Notes under the pieces: model-generated
Database searches by the model: none
What the model was told of the DNA's origin: nothing
The model's input: the letters and a program-made list of their open reading frames with translations, nothing else
Made by a program: the position numbers and the translations under genes
Source: Aplidium turbinatum
Taxonomy: Eukaryota > Chordata > Ascidiacea > Aplousobranchia > Polyclinidae
Reading direction: 5' to 3'
DNA: 64,000 nucleotides
Assembly (NCBI GenBank): GCA_918807975.1
Contig: OU964919.1
Location: forward strand, 29,891,824-29,955,823
Shown here: positions 32,910 to 45,049 of the stretch, one piece after another
Layout of the letters: every line of letters begins with the position of its first letter
Position numbering within the stretch: the first letter of the stretch is position 1

Positions 32910-34240
32910 ATCCAGGCTATTTAGAGAGTTTGCGCAAACACTTTATTAATTTTTCAGAAACCCCAATTATGATGTAATGTTTCTTCCCTTATAACCCAGT
33001 CCTCAATTACAGTGGCCTTTCATTACTAAAACCTAATATTATGACACAACAATGCGGTTGAGATTGGATTCTTGAATCTTTAATAAATTATGCCAATTGA
33101 AATCTTTTTTTTAATAGTTTTATGCAAATAAGGTAAAACTTAGCATTCGATATAATTCCTTGCAAATACCAAAATTGCTTCTTTTTGTAACACCAAAGTA
33201 TATATCGGCCAAAATATCAGTATCGGCCTAAAAAAGTGATATCGGTATCGGCCAGAATATTGGTATCGGTACATCTCTATTCCCAAATAGTGAAGAATTA
33301 CCAAGATAAAGTAGCCTATGATTAAGTATGACAATCGATTTTAAAACTGGTGGGTCAGCTGAGATAGCTGGTCAGACGGGACACGTTTGTGCGCCGTCAA
33401 CAAAAACGAATGTTGAGGCCTGCATAGACGTAGGTGCCAGGAGTTCAAACGCAATGTCAAACTTTTCAATTAGTCGAAAATTTGGGCAAGAAATTTCAGC
33501 ATGTTTCAAAAACTTTATTAATATTGGATTACTTTTTGCTCAAATAATGATAATGCAAAAAACTATTCAATTAGTCAAAAATTTGGCAAAATCTGGGCAA
33601 TAACTTTGAGCATGTTTCAAAAATTTCATTAAGATTGAACTTATTTTTGACTTTTTGTTCAAAAAATAGTTATGCAAATGTGAAATAAAATGCAACCGAA
33701 CCACTAAACTATTCAACTAGTCGAAAATTTGGGCAAAAACTTTCAGCATGTTTCAAAAATATCATTACGATTGAACTTATTTTTGAATTTTTGCTCAAAC
33801 AATCAAAATTATACCAGACTATTGCAAATTAGAAGCAATGTAGAATTTTTAATCAGGTGGTCTATGCTATGTTGCAAAAAGTATTTGGGGGCATTTAATT
33901 ATATTTGGTTAAGATTTTATTCCACCCCCTAAAACCAACTTTTCCCTATGCCAATAGGCAAAACCAGAGGCTAGCCTACTTATTGTAGATGCTAAACAGT
34001 AAACACTTTGATTAAAACATCGTTAGTAGTTAGTACCTTAGTAAAATCAATGTCTATAGTGAACTGTTTTCTGTAAACAGTTGCAAAAGCAATTATAAAA
34101 CATATTACTTTCATCTAAAACATATAATTAAACAATTACAGGTCACAGAACTTTTGAGTAAATAGCAATGGTTCTAATTAGCATTTAAAAATGTAAAATT
34201 TTCAATGCATATAAGAAAGCTATATGAAAGCTATACTCTT
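32910..34240. other. Non-coding stretch with repeat debris
   Basis: Around 33195-33275, ATCGGCC / TATCGGTATCGGCC repeats followed by GTACATCTCTA resemble the ends of a common animal DNA-transposon family. A tandem repeat follows (separate entry). No gene seen. Confidence 0.45.
33455..33805 (+). repeat. Tandem repeat, about three diverged 120-130 bp units
   Basis: The block CAATTAGTCGAAAATTTGGG ... TTTCAGCATGTTTCAAAAA ... TTTTTGCTCAAA appears at about 33465, 33570 and 33712 with insertions and substitutions between copies. Confidence 0.7.
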
Positions 34241-34249
34241 TCAAGAAAG

Positions 34250-34867
34250 CTACAGTGGCCAGTGCTAATGCGAACAAGCAAAGTAAGTGCTATCGATGTG
34301 GTAACTCTAATCACCTTGCTAACAACTGCAGATTTAAAAATGCGGTCTGTCATTTCTGTAAACTTGCAGGGCATGTACAATCCGCATGTCGTAAAAAAGC
34401 CGCACAAGTTCATTCTTCTAAGGTCAACTGCATACAGGAGGTAAATACTGTTCATAATTCGTCGAGTAAAGTTCCTAAACTCGAGGTTCGAATTTTTATT
34501 AAGTCTTTTCCCGTCTTAATGGAACTTGATACAGCTACAGGGAGAAATTTCATCTCTTCTGAAGTTTGGTCGCAGCTAGGCAAACCTATCCTGCAGACGC
34601 CGCAGCTACATTTTCAGTCGGCAAGTATGCACTCGATGCCTATTATTGGATCTTTCACTGCCGAAGCGAGCTGCAACAAATCGGGAAAGACGACCACAGT
34701 TCAATTTATGGTATGTGAAATCCCTAACCTTAACTTATTAGGGCGTGATGCATTTCAAGCACTAGATATTTCGGTAGATAAGTTCTTTTCTTCATCTTTA
34801 CATGCTATTCATCGTCACAACGACATAGATTTTAACTTGCAAAAATCATGTTCCGAGTTATGTGACC
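34250..34867 (+). mobile_element. Ty3/gypsy copy 2, left fragment (broken)
   Basis: Encodes zinc knuckles (CYRCGNSNHLANNC, CHFCKLAGHVQSAC) and a protease-region segment clearly related to gypsy copy 1 (same family, older lineage). No LTR is seen to its left. It stops at the insertion of a P-type transposon. A fossil with several breaks; older than copy 1. Confidence 0.88.
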
Positions 34868-35454
34868 CACGGCGAGCTATAATAGAGGCCAGCGCATCGT
34901 GCACGCACGAGATCTGACTGACGGCCGATATGCTTTGTGTAAAAAAACACGATTTTGTCACTTTCCTGGAACGTTATTGATAGTTAGGTGATGTTTCGTC
35001 TAAATTTATTAATTATTGTAATTAATATACATACAAACAATATCACATGGATATAAGTTGATCGTCATATGTTTTACTTTATTACAAATAGCATTTAGTA
35101 ATAGCAGCAGTTTTAGTAGTTTAGGTAAGCAAATGACAGTGGAATCGCTGCATAATGTTGATAGACAACAATTTCTACGAATCAGTTTTCTGCATTTCCC
35201 CTATTGACTTTAAACAGTACGTACTGTAATTCAAAAAATTCAAGTACTGGATGCATAAAATATAAAACCATTAACAGTATAAAAGCACAGAAAAATTTAA
35301 ACATGGTAGAAATAAAGTACTGAGCATCATACATATCTGCAACTAATTTCCATGCAACATTAATAGCAATTTAAACAAAATCGTGCTGATCAATAGTTTT
35401 CAATTGAATCATGCCTTCACAGTATAATGCAGGTGAGCCGGAGGTTGCTCAAAC

Positions 35455-36071
35455 CAGGTGCGGATCTAGGAGTTGTTTTTGGGGGGGGCCAGAAAATTTA
35501 AAAATGAATTAAAAAGCAATAAAAAGATAATACAGATATGAACAATCAGTGGCGTAGCCAGGAATTTGGGGGGTTTTGCCGGCCGGCAGGCGAAGCCCGA
35601 CGGCGTGCTCGCTACAGGCGACACCCAGCGGCGGGGGGGCTCCCCCAGAAAATTTTGAAAAATTACTTTGAATTTGGTGCATTCTGAGAGCATTTTCAAC
35701 AAAAATATGGGTATAAGTATTCCTGTAAAATGGTGCTCTCCGGTGGCATGGCAAAAGGATAATATCATGTTTTCTTTGGTATTTTTTCGGTAATAAAGCT
35801 AAGTCTCTATGTTTTCTTGTTGCTAATTTCTGGCTGAGATGTTTAAATGTTTGGTATTGGCAAAACTCGCTTAAAATTAGGCAAACTTTGTTTTAGAGAC
35901 ATAGAGACTGAAAGCATCAATTTCAATATCGTGACGTCACACGCGTGCCAAAGGGAGGTCTGTAAGTCCGATGTGGGACTAATATCAGCTATTTAGAAGC
36001 ATATCAAACCATTCAACAATTTCTCACAAAATTTTGGGGGGGGGCCCGGGCCCCCCATAGATCCGCGCCTG
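35455..36071. mobile_element. hAT MITE (CAGGTGCGGATCTA ends) in the P-like element
   Basis: TIR CAGGTGCGGATCTA / TAGATCCGCGCCTG with the 8-bp duplication GCTCAAAC at 35447-35454 and 36072-36079. G-runs follow both ends. Inside, at about 35540-35730, is a copy (reverse orientation) of the dispersed repeat seen at 1990-2175, starting CAGTGGCGTAGCCAGG. Confidence 0.92.
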
Positions 36072-36972
36072 GCTCAAACTATACCGTTCGTTAGATCGTG
36101 CTGCAAAAGATCTTATGTGTTGGCCTTCTAGACAGATATTACATCCAACTCTCCTATACAATCAGAAAATACAGTGAGATTAGAGCAGTAGAAACTAGTA
36201 AACAAAAATATGCCTACTGGTGATTTTATCCAAGAATAGTTTTGAGTTTAGACATATACACAAAACAATAAGCATGTAAGCAGTTCTAGTCACATCAAAA
36301 TGAGTCAGTGTTCACCCTCTGAATCTGATACATGGTTATCTCTGAGTCATCAGTTGATGGAGGGAGAGGCACCTGGTGTTGGTTGATCAGGATCGGCGTT
36401 GGTCTCTGTAGTTCATACCATTGATAGTGCAATGTTCTTCTGCCATATTCTCAGTACTCACTTATAAATGGTGAAACTCTGTTTTCATATTCATCTGACA
36501 GACAGAGCTATACTTCAAAACTTTAAGCTCAACTCTTCAAATATCAACAGTCAATAAATTAATCAATGAAGCCAGTCTGCCTAGCCCTAGAGTGACTGCC
36601 TAAAGTGCAAAAACAATAAGGTTAAATAGAATATAAAGCTGTAATTTTACAAAATGAACGAGTAGGAGAGAAAGTCAAATGATGAGTCACAATTATATAT
36701 ATTGTAATTTACTACAATAGAACTATAGAAGTGGTTAATTTTAGATGGTAAATGATTACTACTGATAAATGCAGCCATATAACGAAGTAGAAAATACTTA
36801 CTAAATAGATACAGTAGAAGTGTTGTTTAAAAACATTAAAAGTTGCATGGAAAGTAAAAGCTTACCTGGAAAAATATACAAATAAACTACAAGGTATTTT
36901 TATATCAGATCAGCTAAATAAAGATTCAAAGAAGCACTATGCCTTTAGCTATCAACATGTATAGACTATATT

Positions 36973-37689
36973 CTATAAAAGTTTTAGCACCTTCAATGCA
37001 CTTTCTTTTGAGCATCTGGGAGACTGCAACAGGGCATAGTTCTTTAAAAATACATTAGCCAATGTGCGACAATGAGACAATGTCATGAAAAAGCAATGTC
37101 GTTCAGATATATATGGATAGAAAGTTACAGGAAATAAATTTTCGACACATTTCACCAACAACACTTGTAAAAAAGATGAAACAAAATACACACCACTGTA
37201 CAACACTATCCTTCAGACGTGTCAGACCACCTTGATTTAATTTATCAACATATGAACCAAATTTTTCATAATAGAAGTATGTGTCTTCTGCAATAGCACA
37301 TCCATTCTTCAACTCAACATACCCAGCAATATATATAAACCATTGCAATTAAAACCTCTTCTGAAACTTTCCCTTCCAAAGCACATAAGCTATCCAAAAC
37401 TTCAAGCTCACTTTCTACAAGATCACGATTACAAGCGGCACAAGCATGACCTTCGGCAACATCAAACTTTATATAAATCTAATTGCAGTGAGAGCTTCGC
37501 GTGTTGAATTCTTACCTTTTCCAAAACTGACTGAGCAGTAATGAAATAGGTACCTCCAGACCCTTGTCGAAGTTTACTGAAGCACTTTTCTAATGGGTCT
37601 GTTGTAAACCAGCCAAAGATTACAAAATCATTTCCACATGAAAGTAAATACTTTGCTAGATCTACAAAACCATGGCATATATGATACAA
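36973..37689 (-). pseudogene. P-element/THAP9-like transposase, C-terminal half
   Basis: Minus strand from 37689: NDFVIFGWFTTDPLEKCFSK, LRQGSGGTYFITAQSVLEK, then FDVAEGHACAACNRDLVESE, EVLIAMVYIAGYVELKNGC, EKFGSYVDKLNQGGLTRLKD, and in another frame LANVFLKNYALLQSPRCSKE, ending at 36973. F.TDPLE..F..LR..GG and the IAGYV...L.QGGL block are hallmarks of P/THAP9 transposase C-termini. At least two frame changes occur; no THAP DNA-binding domain was recognised toward 38.7 kb. Confidence 0.8.
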
Positions 37690-38790
37690 GAAGTTGGCAG
37701 TATCCGCATGTTAACTACTTTGTACTGACATGCAGATCATGAATTCTCAAGATGTATGGTATGTATTGCAAAAATCAAAACATCTCGAGAAATAAATCAA
37801 AGCATAACAAATAAAGATCCCCCATCATGCATGTATTAAATAAAGATGCTACAAAACTAAACAGTTGTTGAAACTGGGCAGTCAATCTATTAAAAATTGT
37901 TGTACTACCAGTACCAGTATAGCCTATTGAAAGTTAGTACGGTATTTAAGTTAGTTAAGATTTGTTAGTTATCTAAACAGTAAGTAATCCACACATATTA
38001 ATAACATTACATTCTACAAAGATTAGCTTTGGTACTGGTATTTAAGAAAATAAATATCATATCAGTGAAGTAATTTTTTGTGAATATTGATATCTTATGT
38101 TATCTACAAGAAAATGGTGAGTGGACAGAAGACATGTTGCTGGCAAGCAAAAAAATATATACATGATTGAAGATTTGTAATATAAAGTAGGCTACAGGTA
38201 GTATCAACATTCAAAATTGACTGAAGCTGTTAAACTAACTTACCAGTAGTGAGTAACATTGCATACAACTGAACATATAAATGGAGATTTATTAAATAGG
38301 CCTACTCTATTTGCTAACTTTAATAAACCTGGAAGAAATACAATTTTCTGCCTACTTTACCCACAACATGCTTCAAGGAAACTGGGCAGAAACTTAAAGG
38401 AAACAGATTGGTAATGGCAGTTTGTTGTGAATTTTCTGTGTAATCTATGACTTCATGAACAGATAAAAGCTCCTTGAAACGAAAACATTGTAGCTTATAG
38501 CCTACCTAAATTTGTTAAACTAAGCTGCATAACTGTAACTGCTTCAGCTTTTCATAAAGTTTGTAAGTTGTAACTAAACTTTTACTTTCTGGCAAAGATG
38601 CATAGTTAGTGAACAAGTTAAGGAAAATATAAAAAATAAGTTCAGTAAAACTAGAACCTTAGCATAAAGAACAGACTATAGATGAAACATCTTCCTCCCA
38701 ACTGATTCAGTTTCGATTCGAATAGGCCGTCAGTCAGTTTGAAGTACGCGCGATGACGTGGCCTCTACTAGAGGGCGCCATGATGTGACC

Positions 38791-41700
38791 AATACGAAGA
38801 CTTATTTAAACCTGAATTAGGTTGTCTTCAGGATTACGAATTAGAGATTGAGTTTAACTCTGATTGTAAACCAGTGTTTTCAAAGCCTAGGCCAGTGCCT
38901 TTCGCCATTCAAGAAGACTTAGCTCTTGCCTATGACGCCGGCATAGAAAAAGGTATCTGGACACCTGTACAATTTTGCGACTGGGGAACTCCTGTAGTAC
39001 CAGTTCGCAAGGCTTCTACCGAAGGTAAGAAATCCAAATTAAGGGTTTGTGGTGACTATTCTTCGACGGTTAATCCACAACTTAAAACTCACAGGCACCA
39101 TTTGCCTCTTCCAGAGGATTTAATGCGTAAACTAGGGGGTGGCCACGAATTCTCTAAGATTGACCTGGCAGATGCTTATAACCAGATTAGGTTAGGTCCA
39201 AAGAGTCGAAAAATATTGGCATTAAGTACCCATAGAGGGGTTTTATTGCAAAATGTTATGCCGTTTGGCATCTCTTCTGCCCCAGGCCATTTCCAAAAGA
39301 TAATGGATGATTTAACCAGTGACCTTCCAGGTGTAGCAGTGTACCTGGATGACATTTTGATAAGTGGAGCTACAGCGGAAGAGCATTTCCAGAACCTTAA
39401 ACGACTACTCGATCGTTTATCTTCGAAAGGTCTTAGATGTAGGAAGGAAAAATGTAGATTTGCCCAGGCAAATGTCGAGTACTTAGGTCATGTTCTTTCT
39501 AAACAGGGGATTTCAAAGGGTCCTAAAGTCGATGCAGTACTGAACATGCCTGCTCCTTCCAATGCTGGTACCTTACGTTCTTTTCTGGGGTCGGTTCAAT
39601 TTTATTCTAAGTTGATGCCCCCAGAATTTTCTACGGTAGCGCAACCGTTATATCATTTAACCAAGAGTGGTGTTCCTTGGAGATGGGAACACAAAGAAAA
39701 ATGCGCTTTTGCAAAATTAAAAACGTTTCTTTCCGCAGACGATGTTCTCGTACACTTTAACCCGTTGCTTCCTTTAGGAATTGCGTGCGACGCATTAAGC
39801 GTGGGCATTGGCGCCACACTGTTTCACCGCTCCCCGGACGGAAGCGAGAGGCCAATAGCAAATGTGTCGAAAATCTTGACGAAGGCTCAAAGAAACTACA
39901 GCCAAATCCAAAAGGAGGCTTTGTCTATCATCTTCGCTTTGAAGAAATTTTATCAGTACCTCTACGGTAGGAATTTTATTTTGGTAACGGACCATAAGCC
40001 TTTACTTTCACTTTTTGGTCCAGATAAACCTACCCCTTCGCTGGCGGCTAACCGGTTAGCACGCTGGGCGTTGTTTTTGAGTCAATTTAGTTATACTATA
40101 GAGTATCGCAAAACAACGCATCACCAAAATGCTGACGCCTTGAGCCGTCTTCCGTCCAACGATGACACAATTTTTGATGGGGAGGAAAGTGCAGATGATG
40201 TTGATATTGTCTGCGCAATTGATACGTTGGATTCGCAGGTTAGTCATTCCGATTCTTCTACTTTGCGCAAGGAAACTTCCAAGGATCCAGTCTTGTCTAA
40301 AATCATTCGCTTTACACAAGAAGGATGGCCTGCGAAATCAAACTCTAACGATCCAATCAAACAGTTTAGAAGAGTTGCTGATTCTCTAACAACATGTTAT
40401 GGTTGTTTATTATATGGTGCTAGAGTAGTTATTCCTTTTAAACTTCGCAATGACATTCTTTCTCTTTTACACGAAGGTCATTTCGGCATACAGCGAATGA
40501 AACAGCTGGCCAGGACAGCAGTCTACTGGCCCAATATCGATGCGGACATTGTCGACCTCTGCCGAACATGTACTACATGTGGTGAGCATCAAGCTGCACC
40601 AAGCAAGGCTCCTATCCACCCATGGATAGCTCCAGAGAAGCCTTGGAGTCGAATTCATGTCGATCACGCTATTAATTTTTTAGGTCATAATTGGCTTATT
40701 GTTACCGATGCTTATAGTAAGTATCCTTCTATTCACCCAACTTCTTCCGTATCGACGTCTGCTACTATTGATTTAGAGCAGGATTAGGAATAGAGATTTA
40801 GAGATTTAGATTAGATTTAGATTAGATTTAGATTAGATTTAGATTAGATTTAGAGATTTAGAGAATTAGAGATTTAGAGCAGGACAGGAATAGAGCAGGA
40901 TTTTGCCCATTTTGGATACCCCCACTCCATTGTCTCAGACAATGCGACTACGTTTTCTTCAGAAGACTTCAAGAATTATTGTAAAGCTAGGGGTATAGTC
41001 CACATCACTGGAGCACCATACCATCCAGCTACGAATGGTGCTGCCGAGCGTTTGGTGCGCACTTTCAAGCAGCGTTGAGAAAATCGTCGTTACCGCCTAA
41101 AAGTGCCACCACTCAATTCTTGATGCAGTTTCGCCGTACGCCTAATGCCAGTGGTTACTCTCCTAGTGAGTTATTAAACCACCGACAACTACGTACTAAA
41201 TTAGATATTTTACTTCCTTCCTCAGCTCAGATCACGAAACCATCGACGAGTCCTTCACCTCGGAAACAAAACCGGAAAACAATTAACTTCGATGTTGGTG
41301 ATCCTTATTATGCTTTATACTTTGGTTCCAGGCAAAGCCAAAGCCCTCGGTGGGTTCCTGCCGTCGTGGTGAAGCGACACGGGAGTCGTAGTTTGCAGGT
41401 TCGAGTGGACCCTCGAGGTCCAATATGGAGACGCCATATCAACCAGCTACGTCCGCGTTACATCTCGCCGGAAGACGGGGACCCAGGGGAGACTACTTTC
41501 ACGTCGTCATCGACAGCTGACGAGTTTCCAGTTCCATCGACGCCGACAGCGACCGAGGATTCATCGACGCCGACTGCGACCGAGGATTCATCGACGCCGA
41601 TTGCGACCGAGGATTCATCGACGCCGATTGCGACCGAGGATTCATCGACGCCGATAGCGACCGACGATCCATCATCGTCATCGCATCAAGAACAAACATT

Positions 41701-41960
41701 AAGGCGATCAAAGAGAAGACGCCAACCACCTCTTCGTTATGGGTGGTCATAAATTTTATTGGGGAGGTGTTATGTATTTTAGTTTATTTGCATTGAAACG
41801 ATGTACTTTGTTTTCGTTTCCCTCAGGTCTTCTCTTTTGCTTAGTATTCATCCGCCTGCTTTTGTTAATTGGCACTTCTCGTTTTGGGCTTACTTTGCAG
41901 GTTTCACACTATATCTTGGTTGTGCAATTTTATAATAAAACAGAATTCCAGTATGACTCT
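38791..41960 (+). mobile_element. Ty3/gypsy copy 2, right fragment (broken)
   Basis: Encodes reverse transcriptase (YLDDIL, about 38.9-39.5 kb), RNase H, and integrase segments related to copy 1, then a C-terminal region with a 27-bp repeat (41550-41680). A GGGGAGG tract at 41761 precedes a probable 3' LTR start (TGTTATG at about 41768); the LTR end is unclear, perhaps near 41985. A fossil with several breaks, clearly older than copy 1. Confidence 0.88.
41545..41680 (+). repeat. 27-bp minisatellite
   Basis: About five units of GCGACCGAGGATTCATCGAC-containing repeat, near-identical, inside the C-terminal part of gypsy copy 2. Confidence 0.85.
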
Positions 41961-42644
41961 GATTGAATGAGCTAAAAACACAACAAGGTGCAAAAAAAAA
42001 TTTTTTTCTTTGAACAAAGCAATTGAAGTACAATACTTTTACCAAATTTGGTTGATGTAAGTTTTGCATAAACCAAAATAATCAAACTTAGAAAACACCA
42101 GTAGTTTAACTAAAATTGTTATGAAGACATGGCTACAGTGGCTCCGAGAGGGGGGGGAAGTCGGGCCAGTTTCCCCCCTAGCAAAACATTGTAAAGGAAA
42201 AACGAGTAGTTTTTTGTTTTTGCACTTTTGAGGGGGGCCTATTTTTAGTACTAAAGTAAAAATGCACCAACTAAATAATCAACAAATTCTTAAATGAAGT
42301 GCGTAGTTCCAAGTATTTCTCAATCATTGTAAATGTCACTCTCGATGCTTCTCATCAAGAACAAATCATTTTCGTGTTAAGATAGGCGGTGTTGAACAGC
42401 TTCAAGACGTAAAATCTGAAGCTGAAATCATTTCTGTATCACTGAACGGTTTCGATTGTATTGATAGTTTCAACTTGAAAACTGGCGATGTTTTAGCTAA
42501 GCGGGAACTATTTTTGCTTGACAACTGAACCTTAACTTCAAAATCTGCGTTGGCCAGGCATAGGATGTTGTATCCAACATAAGTTATCTGGGAAAGTTAA
42601 AGGTATCAGTCCAAGCACGATTAAAGAAAGTAAATCCTGTGTAT

Positions 42645-43100
42645 TTTTTGTTTATGGATCATCATCAGTCATTATCTCCGCCTGCAGCAGATTGCGCATC
42701 AACATGAGTTATTTGCTTCCAAGAGTGGCGATTTTGAGCCAGCTCGCCCAGTGTCGCCAAGTTGAGTCCGGTCCATGATTGGATGTTGTCTTGCCGTCGT
42801 TTTGGTTGTCTGCCACGTTTTCTTTTTCCTTCCACTTTTCCTTCTGTGCAAACTTTGCTGATTCCGAATTATGATCTTTTAGTGTGGCCGAACAGTTTTA
42901 AAACTTTTGATTTTATTAACTTATTGCTGCAATTGGATGTAACTTTGCCATAGTTAAAAGATTTTCTGTTTTCGTGTGGTCAAGTAGCCTTTTGTTGGTC
43001 ATGCTTCTCATGATGTGATTTTGGATGGCAGTGAGTTTTTTCTTTATTAGAGTTTTTTGTTTATGGATGTTGTTGCTTAGGCTAAATCTAGTTGGAATTC
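42645..43100 (-). pseudogene. LINE 3' fragment (RTE-like RT C-terminus)
   Basis: Minus strand reads LKLFGHTKRS, GKVEGKRKRGRQPKRRQDNI, QSWTGLNLATLGELAQNRHS, WK, VDAQSAAGGDND stop, followed by a GATGATGATCC tail near 42655. The GKRKRGRQ..RR.DNI..WTG.... block is the conserved C-terminus of endonuclease/RT LINEs. 5'-truncated and dead; a different subfamily from the fragment at 3.7 kb. Confidence 0.78.
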
Positions 43101-44247
43101 ATAATGTTGCCTACAGACAGCGTTGTTCAAATGTCTTATCATTTTTGGAGTAATTGATTTATCTGTAAGCTTGTGGCATCTTTAAAGTTATAGCCCAGTC
43201 AGAGGAAAAATTCTGAAAAATCTAAAGAAAGCTGTCCTATCATCTTGCAAAGAAAATTGACTTCGAGAATGTAATCAAGGCGTGGTGCAGTCAAACCCAA
43301 TGCTTTGCATTACCCTTTTGCACTTGGAGCTCCAAAGACGTTTCTTAAATGCATCAAGTTGGAACCAACAAGAGCTTGATCGTAAGCTGAGTCAATGCTA
43401 AAGTAGCCTACAACTACCAGTTATGAATTTGTGACTACTTTGCATTATGTGGATTACGGTCCTAATCAAGATTCACTGATGCATTTAATGGAATTAAAGG
43501 AAGTTGTAATCTAAGTAAGAGAAAGCTGAGAAGAGTAGGCTACTACTCGCAAGCTAAAGTTGCAGTGGCAATTATAAAATTAAAAGAAAATGACTTTGTT
43601 TTCCTGAGGACAGAACGCTTTTATAAGTCCACTTAACTAGCTGAATCATTCGAAGGAAATGTATTCTACCCTACATTGCAAAGAATTCGATAGTTGTTGA
43701 AATTGACAAATGTATCAACAAACTTAAACATATCGTCGATGAGTTTGAAGTTCCATGAAAATTTCATGGTAGCCTATGTCGTGAAGTTGCGGGCATGTGG
43801 GACAGATTTAAACCATTTGTAGGCTACAACAATGACATTTTTCAAGACATTTTGGATGAGTTGTTACTTTTGACGGAAAGCCACACAGCAAACTTCAGCT
43901 GCAAACCAGAACGAACCACCTCATAATCTCTACACAAGGAATCGTTGATTGCAACTTTCGAAAGGTTTTTCTAAATAGTTTTGTTATGATTTTTTTGTGT
44001 TACGGTAGCTACCTCCAACGGTTGTGCTTTGAGAACGTGGTTTTAGCAATTACTGAAATTTGGAAAGAATTGTTTGCGCTCCAGTAGGCCTATGACTCAA
44101 AACCGATTGAAAAGCCTAACTATACGAGCCTAACTATACTCGTAGCCTACATGTTGTGCATCAATTCAGACGTCGCAAAATTTTATCATTTGATGCTGTG
44201 ATCCGTAACTTCGCATTGCAAAAAGTCCAGAAAGAGTTGAATTAAAT

Positions 44248-44466
44248 CAGGGATGTCCAAAGTCCGGCCTACGGGCCAACTCCGGCCCACGAGACGTTTT
44301 TGTATGGCCCGCGCCTGTTGTTGTACAATGTGTTATTTTTGGCCTGCAGACACACAAAAATCAAATAAATTCAACTTGCAGTTTTCAGAAAAATTATTGT
44401 GGCTGTTGGCCCGCGAACACTTATTATCAAGTCTGGCTCGCGTGGAAAAAAGTTTGGACACTCCTG
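44248..44466. mobile_element. 219-bp hAT MITE, TSD AATTAAAT
   Basis: Ends CAGGGATGTCCAAAGTCCGG and TTTGGACACTCCTG, with AATTAAAT at 44240-44247 and 44467-44474. GGCCC(G/A)CG motifs inside are typical of this common hAT MITE type. Confidence 0.93.
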
Positions 44467-45049
44467 AATTAAATGCCTGATTGAATTATTTTCGTTGCCT
44501 GTCGGCCTATTGTGTGTTTACAAAGTTTCCTAGACAAAATAGTTTGCCTCAATGGCATTTTTGCTGCAAGTGTAATCCAGTGATTATATATTGATGATTT
44601 TTACATTGAACGAAGTTCTTTTCGTGCTGAGGAAAGTAGGCTAATTTCAGCTTAACACGAACATGCAATGCAATATTTGCTAAAAAATATTATGGGGCCC
44701 ATTTTTCGTGTTGTTTCCCGACCAGTGCTGACTTCTCTCGGAGGCCCTGCATGGCTATGAAGTTAAAACATAGGACTTAGAGCACATCAAATGCTCTTTG
44801 AACATCTTTTGCAAGTGTATTTGAGGACAGTGTATCCCTATTGCCTTAGTTCTGCTTTATTTTATTCCTTTGTCTTAAATTAGAACAGAATGACAAACTC
44901 AGTATAACTTATATGTACCGTACCATAAACATTGTAAGAGATCTTAATACAAACAACACAAACAGAAATCACTTCATCAACTTTTAAGGTTGGATGCATC
45001 AATAGCAGTTTTTTAAGTGTTTAATTAAGCCAATTTTCAGACTGGGTAA

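Larger units (their letters stand above)
34868..38782 (-). mobile_element. P-element-like transposon (8-bp TSD) inserted in gypsy copy 2
   Basis: The duplication ATGTGACC is at 34860-34867 and 38783-38790. Ends CACGGCGAGCTATAATAGAG and, on the minus strand, CATGGCGCCCTCTAGTAGAG share an imperfect TIR of about 55 bp including GACTGACGGCC. CA-starting ends, an 8-bp TSD and a THAP9/P-type transposase inside identify the P superfamily. Total 3915 bp, of which 617 bp is a later hAT MITE. Confidence 0.88.

Noticed and set aside
42121-42260. G-quadruplex or promoter-like GC island (GAGAGGGGGGGG)
   Set aside because: A single G-run and a C-run without further support; most likely the end of an unresolved MITE.
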